Assembly: GCA_022425445.1 (NCBI GenBank)
Contig: JAKMFM010000238.1
Location: 1-8,697, forward strand
Source of the DNA: Planktomarina sp.
GTDB lineage: Bacteria > Pseudomonadota > Alphaproteobacteria > Rhodobacterales > Rhodobacteraceae
Reading direction: 5' to 3'
DNA length: 8,697 bases
Shown: in pieces, positions 1 to 6,360 of the stretch
Layout of the letters: the number at the start of each line of letters is the position of its first letter
Numbering within the stretch: position 1 is the first letter of the stretch
Made by a program: the position numbers and the translations under genes
Notes under the pieces: model-generated
What the model was told of the DNA's origin: nothing
The model's database searches: none
Seen by the model: only the letters and a program-made list of their open reading frames with translations

Positions 1-1607
1 CGCTCTTGTTGGAACAAAATCTGATCAAACAGCTCAAGCCGAAGTACAATGTCCTTTTGCGCGATGATAAATCTTTTCCAAATATTTTGGTCAGCCGGGA
101 ACATGGGTTCCCACAAATCAAAAAACATCGTGGTGCGAAGACGGAAAAAGGGACATATTATGGCCCTTTCGCCAGCGCTGGGGCGGTCAACCGGACGTTG
201 AACCAGCTGCAACGTTTCTTTTTACTGCGCGATTGTTCAGACAGTCAGTTTGATGCCCGCACACGTCCCTGTTTGCAATATCAAATCAAACGCTGCTGCG
301 CGCCCTGCGTCGGCTATGTGACCGCGGAGGACTATGCGGTTTTGGTCAGAGATGCAGAGCGATTTTTGGGCGGGAAATCCACGCATATTCAAGCAGAGCT
401 TGCCCAAGAGATGCAGAACGCCTCGGAGGCGATGGAATTTGAACGGGCCGCCGCCTTGCGCGACCGGATCAAAGCGATGACCCAAGTGCAAACAGCGCAA
501 GGGATTAATCCGCAAAGTGTGCCAGAGGCGGATATTATTGCTGTGCATATGGAGGGCGGACAGGCCTGCGTTCAGGTTTTCTTCATCCGTGGCAATCAAA
601 ACTGGGGTAACCGCGATTACTATCCAAGAGTGGGGGGCGATATCTCGGTCACTGAGGTGATGCAGGCCTTTGTCGGTCAGTTTTACTCTGATCGTGAGCC
701 GCCACGCATGATCTTGCTGTCCGACGCAATTGAAGACCCTGATTTGATGGCAGAGGCGCTGGGCGGAAAACTGGGTCGCAGGGTCCAGATTGCTGTGCCG
801 CGGCGCGGGGAAAAACTGGATCTGGTTGCAGGAGCGCAACGCAATGCGCGTGAGAGCTTGGCGCGACGTATGTCTGAGAAAGCCTCGCAGATGAAATTGC
901 TCAAAGGGTTGGCTGAGGCGTTCGAGCTGCCCAATGTGCCACGCCGCATTGAGGTTTATGACAACAGTCACATTCAAGGTGCCCATGCAGTTGGCGCGAT
1001 GATTGTGGCGGGTGCGGAGGGTTTGCTTAAATCACAGTACCGAAAATTCAACATCAAGGGCGATGACCTCACGCCTGGTGATGATTTTGGCATGATGAAG
1101 GAAGTTCTTGGCCGCCGCTTCAAACGGCTTTTGAAAGAAGATCCCGGGCGCAAATCTGAGGCTTGGCCGGACGTGCTGCTGATCGACGGTGGAGCCGGGC
1201 AGGTGAGCGCTGTGCGCGAGATTATGCGCGACTGGGGTGTGGAAGACATCGCCATGATCGGCGTGGCAAAGGGCGTGGATCGCGATGCGGGCAAAGAAGA
1301 ATTCTATCGCACCGGCAAACCCGTGATGGCACTGCGGCACAATGACCCGGTGCTATATTTTGTGCAACGTTTGCGCGATGAAGCCCATCGTTTTGCGATC
1401 GGCACGCATAGGGCCAAACGCGCGAAGGCCAATTTGAAAAATCCCTTGGATGATATCGATGGCATTGGTCCCAAGCGTAAAAAAGCGCTGCTGGCGCATT
1501 TTGGCTCGGCAAAGGCTGTTATGCGGGCCAATTTGGTGGATCTTAAAGCTGTCGATGGCGTGTCTGATGCGATGGCGGAGCAAATCTTTAATCATTTTCA
1601 ATCCTAG
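1..1607 (+). CDS. uvrC: UvrABC system protein C (excinuclease subunit), 5'-truncated by the window edge
   Basis: UvrC makes both the 3' and 5' incisions beside a DNA lesion after UvrA and UvrB have loaded in nucleotide excision repair. The first complete codon is at base 3 and the frame is open to the left edge, so the true start lies outside; compared with the family's roughly 610-630 residues, about 85-95 N-terminal residues (most of the GIY-YIG nuclease domain) are missing. Counting from the codon at base 3, visible parts are the end of the GIY-YIG domain (LLRDDKSFP), a four-cysteine group (Cys78, 90, 98, 102), a UVR domain for UvrB contact (about 129-163), the RNase H-like nuclease with Asp320 (YDNSH), Asp395 (LIDGG) and His462 (EAHRF), and a C-terminal tandem helix-hairpin-helix (about 482-533, DDIDGIGPKRKKALL). 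It ends in TAG. No frameshift is seen. The next gene, pgsA, lies 127 bp downstream; uvrC-pgsA adjacency is also known in E. coli. Confidence 0.97.
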   Translation, partial: LLLEQNLIKQLKPKYNVLLRDDKSFPNILVSREHGFPQIKKHRGAKTEKGTYYGPFASAGAVNRTLNQLQRFFLLRDCSDSQFDARTRPCLQYQIKRCCAPCVGYVTAEDYAVLVRDAERFLGGKSTHIQAELAQEMQNASEAMEFERAAALRDRIKAMTQVQTAQGINPQSVPEADIIAVHMEGGQACVQVFFIRGNQNWGNRDYYPRVGGDISVTEVMQAFVGQFYSDREPPRMILLSDAIEDPDLMAEALGGKLGRRVQIAVPRRGEKLDLVAGAQRNARESLARRMSEKASQMKLLKGLAEAFELPNVPRRIEVYDNSHIQGAHAVGAMIVAGAEGLLKSQYRKFNIKGDDLTPGDDFGMMKEVLGRRFKRLLKEDPGRKSEAWPDVLLIDGGAGQVSAVREIMRDWGVEDIAMIGVAKGVDRDAGKEEFYRTGKPVMALRHNDPVLYFVQRLRDEAHRFAIGTHRAKRAKANLKNPLDDIDGIGPKRKKALLAHFGSAKAVMRANLVDLKAVDGVSDAMAEQIFNHFQS

Positions 1608-1671
1608 GTTCGGGCGCAAAATTCGAGATTACAACATCTTGGAAGGCGCCCATCGGCAAAAAACTATGATG

Positions 1672-1712
1672 GAATTCGCAAAATCCTTTCGATACCACTG
1701 GCACGCGAATTC
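1672..1712. repeat. 8-bp perfect inverted repeat in the uvrC-pgsA gap
   Basis: GAATTCGC at 1672-1679 is exactly mirrored by GCGAATTC at 1705-1712, with a 25-base spacer. It lies in the only sizeable non-coding gap of the left block (1608-1734), about 22 bp before the pgsA start. A second weaker pair in the same gap, GGGCGC at 1612-1617 and GCGCCC at 1646-1651, could form a 6-bp stem with a 28-base loop just after the uvrC stop, but no T-run follows it, so it does not look like a standard terminator. The symmetry is directly visible; an operator or RNA structure role is only a guess. Confidence 0.4.
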
Positions 1713-1734
1713 GAACCCGGTTAGGTTTGTAGAT

Positions 1735-2391
1735 ATGTGGAATTTGCCAAATATATTGACGGTGATCCGGTTGATAGCAGCGCCCATGGTCGCCGTGTTG
1801 TTTTTGTATTTCACGCGGCCCTATGCCGATTGGGCTGCGCTGATCCTATTTGTTGGTGCGGCGCTGACCGATTGGGTCGATGGCTATCTTGCGCGGGCTT
1901 GGAAACAAGAAAGCAAGATGGGCGCCATGTTGGATCCGATTGCTGATAAAGCCATGGTGGTTATCGCTCTGGTGGTATTGGCCAGCGTCTTTGGCCTGGA
2001 TGCTTTGTTCGTTCTGCCTGCTGCACTGATTGTGTTTCGGGAAGTTTTTGTCTCTGGTTTGCGTGAATTTTTGGGCGATGTGGCCGGTACCTTGCAGGTC
2101 ACAAAACTCGCCAAATGGAAAACCACCGTGCAGATGGTGGCGATTGCCTTGCTGTTTGCCGTGGGGATTTTTGAGCATTATCTGGTGATGGGTACAGCGG
2201 GTATGGATCGCGATATTGTCTTGTCTGTTTTGGATGGAACAGTCGAAGACCCGTCGCATTTGCGGCTGATCTACCAAGGTATGTATGCCGCTTGGTACAG
2301 CGGTCTGGCGCTGCTTTGGATTGCGGCTGCGCTTACGATCATCACCGGTTTGGATTATTTCCGCAAAGCCCTGCCACATTTGCGAGATTGA
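1735..2391 (+). CDS. pgsA: CDP-diacylglycerol--glycerol-3-phosphate 3-phosphatidyltransferase
   Basis: PgsA is an inner-membrane enzyme that transfers the phosphatidyl group of CDP-diacylglycerol to glycerol-3-phosphate, giving phosphatidylglycerol phosphate, the committed step to phosphatidylglycerol and cardiolipin. The 218-residue protein carries the full CDP-alcohol phosphotransferase signature at residues 46-71: Asp46, Asp49-Gly50, Ala53-Arg54, Gly63, Asp67 and Asp71, with the canonical spacing. Several hydrophobic segments fit a multi-pass protein (about 8-26, 31-45, 72-100, 131-148, 189-206). I chose ATG 1735 because MWNLPNILTVIRL is how family members begin; the frame stays open upstream, and ATGs at 1666 and 1669 would add 22-23 residues that do not resemble the family. 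No strong ribosome-binding site precedes 1735; a TAGG about 9 bases upstream is weak. moaD begins 5 bp after the stop, so the two should share a transcript. Confidence 0.95.
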   Translation: MWNLPNILTVIRLIAAPMVAVLFLYFTRPYADWAALILFVGAALTDWVDGYLARAWKQESKMGAMLDPIADKAMVVIALVVLASVFGLDALFVLPAALIVFREVFVSGLREFLGDVAGTLQVTKLAKWKTTVQMVAIALLFAVGIFEHYLVMGTAGMDRDIVLSVLDGTVEDPSHLRLIYQGMYAAWYSGLALLWIAAALTIITGLDYFRKALPHLRD

Positions 2392-2396
2392 GCGTC

Positions 2397-2648
2397 ATGA
2401 AGGTGGATATCCTCTATTTTGCTTGGGTGCGCGAACGCGTTGGCTTGAGCCAAGAGTCCTATCAGACTTCAGCGGCGACGGTCGCTGATCTGATCGCCGA
2501 GCTGGTGACGCGGGATGAGGGCTATGCCGCGGCCTTTGCGGATTTATCGGCGATTTGTGTTGCGGTTGATCAAGAGCTCAGTGATTTTGCGGCCCCGCTT
2601 GCAGATTGCCGCGAAGTGGCATTCTTTCCGCCTATGACAGGTGGTTGA
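2397..2648 (+). CDS. moaD: Molybdopterin synthase sulfur carrier subunit (small subunit)
   Basis: MoaD is the ubiquitin-like sulfur carrier of molybdopterin synthase. Its C-terminal glycine is adenylated and turned into a thiocarboxylate by MoeB, and MoaE then uses that sulfur to make the dithiolene of molybdopterin. The product is 83 residues, the usual MoaD length, with a beta-grasp N-terminus (MKVDILYFAWVRERVGL) and the required C-terminal FPPMTGG. ATG 2397 lies 5 bp after the pgsA stop and is the first plausible start giving the standard N-terminus; the Shine-Dalgarno is weak (GAG at 2390-2392). The stop at 2646-2648 almost abuts the preferred moaE start at 2650. The MoaD-MoaE pairing makes the assignment firm even though the protein is short. 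Confidence 0.94.
   Translation: MKVDILYFAWVRERVGLSQESYQTSAATVADLIAELVTRDEGYAAAFADLSAICVAVDQELSDFAAPLADCREVAFFPPMTGG
2639..2644 (+). promoter_or_regulatory. Ribosome-binding site for moaE inside the end of moaD
   Basis: AGGTGG lies 5 bases before GTG 2650 and supports that codon, rather than the in-frame GTG at 2641, as the moaE start. The same six bases overlap the two codons for the functionally required C-terminal Gly-Gly of MoaD (GGT GGT, 2640-2645). Translation of moaE is therefore probably coupled to termination of moaD. Confidence 0.6.
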
Positions 2649-2649
2649 G

Positions 2650-3117
2650 GTGTCGGCGCGGGTGCAAGAGGCGGCTTTTGATGCCGCGGCGGAGGCGGCC
2701 GCGTTTCAATCTGCGGTGACCCAGTCTGGGGCAGTGGTTAGCTTTACCGGTGTGGTGCGTGACGACACAGGCAGTCTCGATTATATGTTCATTGAGCACT
2801 ACCCTGGCATGACACTGGCTGCACTTGAAAAATTCGCCGATCAAGCAAGAGTGAAGTTCGGATTGGAAAAAGTATTGGTCATCCACCGCTATGGGCGGTT
2901 GCAGTCTGGTGAGGCGATCATGATGGTGGTCACCGCTGCACGCCATCGCAAAGATGCTTTTGCCGGTGCTGATTATCTCATGGATTATCTCAAATCCCGC
3001 GCGCCGTTTTGGAAAAAAGAAGTCTCCCAAGGTTCGGCCACTTGGGTGGCGGCCAAAGACCAAGATGAGGCGGCCCTTGCGGAATGGAGCCCTAACAGCG
3101 CCGCAAAAGAGAGCTGA
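2650..3117 (+). CDS. moaE: Molybdopterin synthase catalytic subunit (large subunit)
   Basis: MoaE converts cyclic pyranopterin monophosphate (precursor Z) into molybdopterin, taking sulfur from the thiocarboxylated C-terminus of MoaD; two MoaE and two MoaD form the active tetramer in the cytoplasm. With GTG 2650 as start the protein has 155 residues, typical of the family. Visible motifs are FTGVVRDD (32-39), a GRLQSGE stretch (82-88), His99-Arg100 followed by KDAF, and MDYLKSRAPFWKKE (111-124), whose Lys115 and Lys122 have the 7-residue spacing of the catalytic lysines known in E. coli MoaE (Lys119 and Lys126). I prefer GTG 2650 over GTG 2641 because it gives the usual MSxRVQEAAFD start and has an AGGTGG site 5 bases upstream; starting at 2641 would add three residues and overlap moaD by 8 bp. 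The stop faces a converging gene 9 bp away. Confidence 0.95.
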   Translation: MSARVQEAAFDAAAEAAAFQSAVTQSGAVVSFTGVVRDDTGSLDYMFIEHYPGMTLAALEKFADQARVKFGLEKVLVIHRYGRLQSGEAIMMVVTAARHRKDAFAGADYLMDYLKSRAPFWKKEVSQGSATWVAAKDQDEAALAEWSPNSAAKES

Positions 3118-3119
3118 CC

Positions 3120-3134
3120 GCGGAGCCTATCCGC
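3120..3134. terminator. Possible short bidirectional terminator hairpin between converging genes
   Basis: GCGGA at 3120-3124 and TCCGC at 3130-3134 form a perfect 5-bp stem with a 5-base loop. The hairpin starts in the 9-bp gap after the moaE stop and includes the stop codon of the opposing small gene. A TTTT follows on the plus strand (3139-3142), and an AAAAGAGAG stretch (3105-3113) would read as CTCTCTTTT on the minus strand. The stem is short for an intrinsic terminator, so this is tentative. Confidence 0.3.
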
Positions 3135-3456
3135 CCGAATTTTGCCGTTCGATGTAACTGCGCAGTTCTTCAGCTTCCGTTCTTGCAACACGCAGCCCTT
3201 CCATGGCTGCTCCAAGCTCTGCTTCAGTTTGTGACAGTTTGTTGTTCATGTCGGTTTCGCGCTGTTCCATATAGGCGATCGCCTTGTCGCGCATTTCCTC
3301 GGCCTCATGGACCGCTTGGGCCAATTTATCCAATTCGCCAATATCAGATTGGCTGACGCGGCTAAAACGGTGAACCAACCAATTTGCGAACCAGCCCAAG
3401 CAAAATGCTACAAACAAGATCACTGCGATTGTGACGATAAACTCGGTTCTATTCAT
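3127..3456 (-). CDS. Small single-pass membrane protein with a coiled coil, function unknown
   Basis: I do not recognise a named family. The 109-residue product begins with a hydrophobic segment (about residues 6-28, FIVTIAVILFVAFCLGWFAN) and continues as a charged, alanine- and glutamate-rich stretch (about 38-104) with the look of a long helical coiled coil (LDKLAQAVHEAEEMRDKA, ELGAAMEGLRVARTEAEEL). Few basic residues precede the hydrophobic segment and HRFSR follows it, which suggests an inner-membrane anchor with a cytoplasmic coiled coil, though topology is inference. ATG 3456 lies inside the end of the OmpA-family gene, giving an 8-bp overlap, so translation is probably coupled and the two products may act together in the envelope. 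The stop is 9 bp from that of converging moaE. Overlap, start position and a coherent protein pattern make it a real gene. Confidence 0.85.
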   Translation of the reverse strand: MNRTEFIVTIAVILFVAFCLGWFANWLVHRFSRVSQSDIGELDKLAQAVHEAEEMRDKAIAYMEQRETDMNNKLSQTEAELGAAMEGLRVARTEAEELRSYIERQNSGG

Positions 3457-5335
3457 TGCTGGTCTCCTCGGGGGTGGCCGTATCGGATGTTTGGGGCTGC
3501 GTTTCTGGCGCCTCGAGAGTGGCTGGCGTCAGAAGGCGAAACTCGATGCGCCGGTTGGCTTCGCGGCCCTCTTCAGTGCTGTTATCGGCAATCGGTTGCG
3601 TTTCTCCATAGCCTTCCGCTGTTAAAGACTTGAGCTTAACACGAGCGCCGCGCAGGGCTGTGAGCACGGCTTCGGCGCGCGCCTTGCTGAGGTTGAGATT
3701 CATTTCTTCACGCCCTTGGCTATCCGTATGGCCACCGATCTCAATGGGAGCCTCGAGGCAGCGCTCAAACACTTCTGCTATGGCTTGTACAGTGTCGCGG
3801 CTGCTGGCGTCGAGCGTGGCAGAGCCGGGTTCGAATTGGATTTTATTCCTTTGAGCCAGGTCGGTGATTTCGTCGACACATTCTTGACCGTCCAACATCC
3901 GGGCCAAGGGGTCCAGTTCTTCTAAGTAAGCCACATCTAACTCAAATTCCGCACCATCGCCGAGGCGGTCAATTAAAATTTGTGCAACATCTGTTTTGGC
4001 TGCGCGGCGGCCCGTCAACCCAGTAATGTTGATGGTATTGGGGGATACAGTGGCAAGGCCAGAGTTGAGTTGGCTCAGACCTGCCAAACTCGCAAGGCTG
4101 CGGACCATCCAACCTTCGGGCAGGTTCTCTTGTAGCTTGGTAGACAGGTAAATATCGTCACTTCCAAACATCGCATAGGCAAAGGTCTGCAGAGTCCGCT
4201 GCGCGCGTGGGTTGATAACGGGGCCGCGAATTTGCACCTGGCCTTCTGGCGAAAGCGTGGCCACCATTTCCGGGATGGCCGTATTGTCCTCTGGGGTTTC
4301 AGGGGCGATCAACAGGATGGGGGTGAGCGCAAAGACGTCTGGCAAATCACCGTCCAGCCGGCTGGTGATTTTATCGAATAAGCTTGGGTCAGTGCCCGCG
4401 GGGGCGGTGAGTGTGACATCCGCATTGCTTAGGGTGACAGAGCCGCCGCCCAGTTGGGCTAGGGCCGCAATGGACTGTGTTGCCGCCTTGCTCCACAGAG
4501 GAGATGGAACGCCCAGACCCTCGCGGCAGGTGGCCTCGCCGGTTAGCCCCGCTGCTTTAGCCGCGGCAAGAATTTGCGCGGCCGCCTGGGGGCTATCTAC
4601 ACTGCAGGCGTCAAAGAAGGCGCCATCGGCCGTTACACGAAACCGTAATGTGAAAGGAGTGATGACCGGACGCGGCGCGCTAATGTCAATCTGTGAAGTG
4701 ATATTGGCAGGGGTGCGGCGGGTCAGCTCTTCCAAAATTTTGGATTTTTGTGCTTCGGATTCGCCGATGGCTTCGATCTCAACCTGAGTCTCGCCGATGG
4801 AAATCTTTGAGCGTTCCAAGCGCTCCAAAGCCAAAAGACCATAGGACATGACCGAGGACCAAGCATCCGGGACCGGATAATCTGCGGTCTCCAGGAAGTC
4901 GGCCACAGGTGAATTGCCGGCGATGCGTGCGACGCGGTCTTTGAAATTATCATTATCGGCACTGGCAGGAACCAATCCGATGAGAGAAATACTTTCGCCA
5001 TTGCGCAATATTTCGACAGAAAATTTGGGTGCTACGGGGGGGCGGGTGTCTGTGATGGTAAAATTATCAATCACCCGTGCCGCCTCAACAATCTGCCCTG
5101 CTGCGGCCAGGGCTTTAAACCGCAGAGCCTCGGAGGCGGCCTCGCCTTCCAAAACAACCTTCAACCCATCGGTCTGCACGCTGGCCCAGTCAAAGCCTTC
5201 CAGGACCAAGCGATTTTCAACGGCTGTGGCAGAGCTATCTTCAATCCATGACACAGTGAGGCCCGCGGCAAAATACGCTCCGACGCCGGCAGAGGCGAAG
5301 GCAATTGACGATAAAATTACTGGAATAATGCGCAT
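3449..5335 (-). CDS. OmpA-family envelope protein with BON-like repeats and C-terminal peptidoglycan-binding domain
   Basis: Probable periplasm-facing cell-wall-binding protein of 628 residues. Residues 1-28 are hydrophobic, acting as a signal peptide or uncleaved anchor. Residues about 35-95 look like a BON domain (TDGLKVVLEGEAASEALRFKALA), and similar beta-alpha units recur around 105-140, 180-220, 300-330, 365-410 and 430-470; repeat borders are by eye. The C-terminus (about 485-602) is an OmpA-like domain: IQFEPGSATLD at 499-509, then HTDSQGREEMNLNLSKARA, in which Asp538 and Arg553 match the meso-diaminopimelate-binding Asp271 and Arg286 of E. coli OmpA in spacing. A Pro/Thr/Glu-rich tail follows. 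The four cysteines (244, 270, 486, 526) fall in two pairs, suggesting disulfides. The TM-BON-OmpA layout recalls mycobacterial ArfA (OmpATb), but here it is longer. ATG 5335 is preferred over TTG 5338 because AGGAAG sits 5 bases upstream. It follows ubiA by 53 bp and overlaps the next gene. Confidence 0.92.
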   Translation of the reverse strand: MRIIPVILSSIAFASAGVGAYFAAGLTVSWIEDSSATAVENRLVLEGFDWASVQTDGLKVVLEGEAASEALRFKALAAAGQIVEAARVIDNFTITDTRPPVAPKFSVEILRNGESISLIGLVPASADNDNFKDRVARIAGNSPVADFLETADYPVPDAWSSVMSYGLLALERLERSKISIGETQVEIEAIGESEAQKSKILEELTRRTPANITSQIDISAPRPVITPFTLRFRVTADGAFFDACSVDSPQAAAQILAAAKAAGLTGEATCREGLGVPSPLWSKAATQSIAALAQLGGGSVTLSNADVTLTAPAGTDPSLFDKITSRLDGDLPDVFALTPILLIAPETPEDNTAIPEMVATLSPEGQVQIRGPVINPRAQRTLQTFAYAMFGSDDIYLSTKLQENLPEGWMVRSLASLAGLSQLNSGLATVSPNTINITGLTGRRAAKTDVAQILIDRLGDGAEFELDVAYLEELDPLARMLDGQECVDEITDLAQRNKIQFEPGSATLDASSRDTVQAIAEVFERCLEAPIEIGGHTDSQGREEMNLNLSKARAEAVLTALRGARVKLKSLTAEGYGETQPIADNSTEEGREANRRIEFRLLTPATLEAPETQPQTSDTATPEETSNE

Positions 5336-5340
5336 CAAAT

Positions 5341-5346
5341 CTTCCT
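5341..5346 (-). promoter_or_regulatory. Ribosome-binding site of the OmpA-family gene
   Basis: On the minus strand AGGAAG lies 5 bases before ATG 5335 and only 2 bases before the alternative in-frame TTG 5338. The spacing decides for ATG 5335. Confidence 0.65.
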
Positions 5347-5359
5347 AGGTTCCCGAAGT

Positions 5360-5388
5360 CTTCTAGAGTGGGACTGCCGTGGGATCAA
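5360..5388 (-). promoter_or_regulatory. Candidate sigma-70-type promoter between ubiA and the OmpA-family gene
   Basis: On the minus strand TTGATC (5388-5383) is followed after exactly 17 bases by TAGAAG (5365-5360). Each element matches 4 of 6 bases of the TTGACA/TATAAT consensus. The -35 element begins directly after the ubiA stop codon, and the predicted leader before ATG 5335 would be about 18 bases. This would let the envelope genes be expressed independently of ubiA. Matches of this quality also arise by chance. Confidence 0.3.
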
Positions 5389-6348
5389 TCACAGCATCAC
5401 GGTGACGGCGAAAAATAGCACAGGGATCAGACCGGCCTCTCGATTTGCTCGAAATAGATGCAGCAACAGTGGCACATTGTCGATGTCGAGCTGACGCATT
5501 TGCCAGAGCAGATGGGCGGCAAAACCCGCTGTGCCCAGTTGGGCAACCACCCTCTGCGTCGCTGTGGCATCGGACAGGGCAAGATAGATTGCCACCGCCA
5601 TCAAGCCGGTGGCCAAAACGGCAAAGGCGCGAAGCCATTGTGGACTGCTTTGTCCAAACAGGCGCGCAGTGGATTTCACGCCAATCAGCGCGTCGTCCTC
5701 GGTATCTTGATGCGCATAGATGGTGTCATAAAACAGGGTCCAAGCAATGCCCGCAATATACAAGAGCACGGCGGGCCAATCTAAGCGACCACTATGGGCC
5801 ACCCAACCCAGTAAAGCGCCCCAGTTAAATGCAAGGCCTAAAAACACCTGTGGCCACCAGGTGAACCGCTTGGCAAAGGGGTAAATCGCAACAAAGCCAA
5901 GACTGGCAATGCCAATCAAAACTGCGGGCGTGCCAAAGCTGATCAAAATGCAAAATGCAATGAGCGCCTGGGCCGCCATCCAAAACAGCGCGCCGCGCAC
6001 CGTGACCTGCCCCGATGGAATCGGCCGTGACCGGGTGCGGGCGACCTGCGCATCAAATTTTCGGTCGGTGATATCATTCCATGTGCAACCCGCACCGCGC
6101 ATCAACCAGGCGCCGGCGCCGCAGCCTAAAATTAGCCACAAATCCCAAGCTCGGACATCTCCCGTGCGGAGCGCCGCCAAGAGGATGCCCCAAATACAGG
6201 GGATATAAAGCAGCCAAGTGCCGATCGGACGGTCGGCACGCGACAGGCGCAAATAGGGCCGGGTGGCCGCTGGAGCGTCGCGATCGACCCAATTGTCTTT
6301 TACGGCATCGGCGACTTGTCCCTCTGGTGATTTGTCCGATTGCGTCAT
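5389..6348 (-). CDS. ubiA: 4-hydroxybenzoate polyprenyltransferase
   Basis: UbiA is an inner-membrane enzyme that attaches the polyprenyl chain to 4-hydroxybenzoate, the first membrane step of ubiquinone synthesis. The 319-residue protein has a hydrophilic N-terminus of about 30 residues, then RLSRADRPIGTWLLYIPCIWG (typical of UbiA itself rather than MenA or chlorophyll synthase), and both Mg-diphosphate-binding motifs: Asn91-Asp92 with Asp95 and Asp99 (NDITDRKFD), followed by the TRSRPIPSG turn, and Asp208 to Asp219 (DTIYAHQDTEDD). About eight hydrophobic helices are visible. ATG 6348 is supported by GGAG (minus strand, 6360-6357) with an 8-base gap. That site sits next to the start codon of divergent rsmE, leaving only 12 bp between the two starts. 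Downstream, 53 bp separate it from the OmpA-family gene on the same strand. No ubiC (chorismate lyase) gene lies in the window. Confidence 0.96.
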   Translation of the reverse strand: MTQSDKSPEGQVADAVKDNWVDRDAPAATRPYLRLSRADRPIGTWLLYIPCIWGILLAALRTGDVRAWDLWLILGCGAGAWLMRGAGCTWNDITDRKFDAQVARTRSRPIPSGQVTVRGALFWMAAQALIAFCILISFGTPAVLIGIASLGFVAIYPFAKRFTWWPQVFLGLAFNWGALLGWVAHSGRLDWPAVLLYIAGIAWTLFYDTIYAHQDTEDDALIGVKSTARLFGQSSPQWLRAFAVLATGLMAVAIYLALSDATATQRVVAQLGTAGFAAHLLWQMRQLDIDNVPLLLHLFRANREAGLIPVLFFAVTVML

Positions 6349-6360
6349 ATCCTATGCTCC

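Noticed and set aside
1700..1740. On the minus strand GGGTTCGAATTC resembles a tRNA T-loop.
   Set aside because: The flanking bases do not form a T-stem, and no acceptor stem, anticodon arm or CCA end could be found on either side.
4212..4787. A 191-codon open frame on the plus strand opposite the OmpA-family gene, and other long antisense frames across uvrC, pgsA, rsmE and gshA.
   Set aside because: They lie wholly inside well-supported genes, have low-complexity Ser/Arg/Pro-rich products without family features, and lack credible ribosome-binding sites.
5845..5863. CACCTG and CAGGTG, a 6-bp inverted repeat with a 7-base spacer inside ubiA.
   Set aside because: It lies in conserved coding sequence and is short enough to be chance; nothing nearby suggests a regulatory role.
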